Assembly (NCBI RefSeq): GCF_028372415.1
Contig: NC_092873.1
Location: 354,702,660-354,766,659 of the forward strand
Origin: Notamacropus eugenii
Taxonomy: Eukaryota > Chordata > Mammalia > Diprotodontia > Macropodidae
Direction of reading: 5' to 3'
Length of the DNA stretch: 64,000 nucleotides
Shown here: positions 62,830 through 64,000 of the stretch, in pieces
Position numbering within the stretch: position 1 is the stretch's first letter
Layout of the letters: each line of letters starts with the position of its first letter
Position numbers and translations under genes: made by a program
Notes under the pieces: generated by a model
Told to the model about the DNA's origin: nothing
Seen by the model: only the letters and a program-made list of their open reading frames with translations
Databases searched by the model: none

Positions 62830-63245
62830 CAGACTGAAGGAATCTCAGATGCCATCTAGTCCATTTCCTTTTTTATTTTTTTTACAGATGAGATAACTGA
62901 GGCCTAGAGTGGTTAATTGAACTGGCCAACATCACACAAGGAAGTAAAAGAGGTAGAATTTGAACCCAGGTTCCTTGACTTCAAAGCCAGAAGCTCTTCC
63001 CACTATACTAAATTATTTTTTATGGACCTTAGAGATCATCTTGTCTAACACTCGTTTCTCAAAAAAGGAAACTGAGACTCATTCTGGGGAAGTGGATCAA
63101 TGAGATAATCACAATAAAGCCCATTGCAAACCTTCAAGTGTGATACAGATGCTAATCATGATGATCATGATGATGATGATGACGATGATGACTACCACCC
63201 CAAATCACCCAGCTAGTTAGTAGCATGGCTAAATCTAGAACCTAG
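62830..63245 (-). mobile_element. Two antisense MIR3-like fragments
   Basis: 62830-63015 ('agatgccatctagtccattt') and 63025-63245 ('cttagagatcatcttgtcta'), the second containing the ATG repeat. Confidence 0.55.
63155..63192. repeat. (ATG)n trinucleotide repeat
   Basis: Run of ATGATGATG with ATC and GACG interruptions, STAC2 intron 1. Confidence 0.8.
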
Positions 63246-63730
63246 GCTTCCTGACTCCCAGCACAGGGCTCTCTTCTTTTACATATCTCCCTGTCCATCT
63301 CTTTCTTTCCCCATCTAAGACACTCCTCCCTTTTCTCCAGTTCCTGAAAGGGCATGAAGCAGCTGCAGGGTAGGCGGTAGTGGGCACCGGTGCCAGCTGA
63401 CTCAGATGGTGGTGCTGGCATAGAAGGGTCCCCTTTCCCTGGGGAGGATGAAGCCAAAGGATGGTGGGGTGAGGGGGTGGGGATGTCCCATGTTGGAGTC
63501 AAGTTCGTTTCTCAGCTGCTTTGCTCTGGGAGTAAGGACAAGAAGAGGAGACATGTCTGAAATTCACCACTGACCCTAAGTAGGCAGGTTGGCAGTGCAA
63601 ATTGGGAAGGAGGGAAGTCACCATGAGTTAGTTCTATTATCTGGATGTATGGGCCCAAGAAGAAGATGCCAAGATTGGTATTTTGTATTTATGTGGATCA
63701 TGAATTGATGACAAACAGGATTTTAAATAC

Positions 63731-63738
63731 TGACGTCA
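63731..63738. promoter_or_regulatory. Perfect palindromic CRE (TGACGTCA)
   Basis: TGACGTCA in repeat-free sequence within STAC2 intron 1, flanked by TTTAAATAC and GTGTCTGCC. A full CREB/ATF consensus; function untested. Confidence 0.45.
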
Positions 63739-64000
63739 GTGTCTGCCAGTTACTCAGCCTCCTCTGTTGTACCTGGCCACCTCCAAGTAACAGACATGAA
63801 AGAAGAGTATCATGGGCAACAACCAGACCCTCTCACTCTAGGGACATAAATAAGCCTTCTATGTCTCTCTCTCAAGTTATCTCCCACTCTCTCAAGGCTA
63901 GGTTGAGGCATATAAACTACCTTTGCTCCATCCTGTTTGCCCACTTCCACTAAAGGAGATGGAGCATTTATCTTTGGCAGTCACGGTGAGGGGAAGCGTA

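Larger units (their letters stand above)
60604..64000 (-). other. STAC2: STAC2 intron 1 (part)
   Basis: No exon encoding the known N-terminus (MTEMSEKE-like) is visible, so the first exon lies past 64000. The interval holds a CA repeat, a CORE-SINE, two MIR-like fragments, a GAT repeat and a perfect CRE. 61016-62800 has no recognised repeats and no convincing exon. Confidence 0.7.

Noticed and set aside
63242-63502. Candidate STAC2 first exon (MTPTWDIP...)
   Set aside because: It does not resemble the known STAC2 N-terminus, and the coding run ends in an antisense MIR-like repeat.

Overview
The window is nuclear DNA of a mammal, most probably a marsupial. Vertebrate GT-AG split genes sit in repeat-rich sequence. 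The repeats mix old pan-mammalian families (L2, MIR, L3/CR1) with tRNA-derived CORE-SINEs of the 'ggcagctaggtggcacagtggatagag' type and LINE-1 3' ends that I recognise as marsupial. The species cannot be read from this.

Three real protein genes are present, in the order and orientation of human 17q12 (CACNB1 - RPL19 - STAC2). (1) CACNB1, minus strand, coding 31270 to 10101, is complete. It has 13 constitutive coding exon blocks plus the alternative exons 7A/7B, and two alternative C-termini. Translating through the junctions gives 523 aa (7A plus read-through of exon 13) or 601 aa (7B plus exon 14), matching the known beta-1a and beta-1b lengths. (2) RPL19, plus strand, coding 38390 to 42780, is complete: 6 exons, 196 aa, with a 5'TOP start inside a CpG-rich promoter. 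(3) STAC2, minus strand, coding exons 2 to 11 (60603 to 56557), encodes 377 aa: a C1 zinc finger and two SH3 domains. The first coding exon lies beyond base 64000.

Layout: 1-8090 is intergenic and dominated by plus-strand L2 and SINE fragments. 8090-31560 is CACNB1, with a decayed tandem repeat in the distal 3'UTR, an AT-rich homeobox-motif block in intron 13, and a ~1.07 kb pure purine tract with a ~280 bp higher-order repeat in the intron between exons 5 and 6. 31570-38360 is intergenic with MIR, L3/CR1, LINE-1 and a hAT miniature element. 38361-42850 is RPL19. 42850-54800 is intergenic, with a ~2.8 kb minus-strand L2 carrying two younger SINEs, a LINE-1 insertion with a 17 bp target duplication, and a candidate regulatory block (perfect MEF2 site, CRE-like, AP-1, E-box and homeobox motifs) at 53.7-54.3 kb. 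54800-60603 is STAC2, and its intron 1 runs off the right edge.

Two of the three genes encode partners of voltage-gated calcium channels: CACNB1 is the CaV beta-1 subunit, and STAC-family adaptors bind L-type channels. RPL19 is a housekeeping ribosomal gene between them. I found no undescribed biological system. The noteworthy signals are regulatory (alternative splicing and candidate enhancers) and structural (purine tract, nested transposons with intact target duplications).
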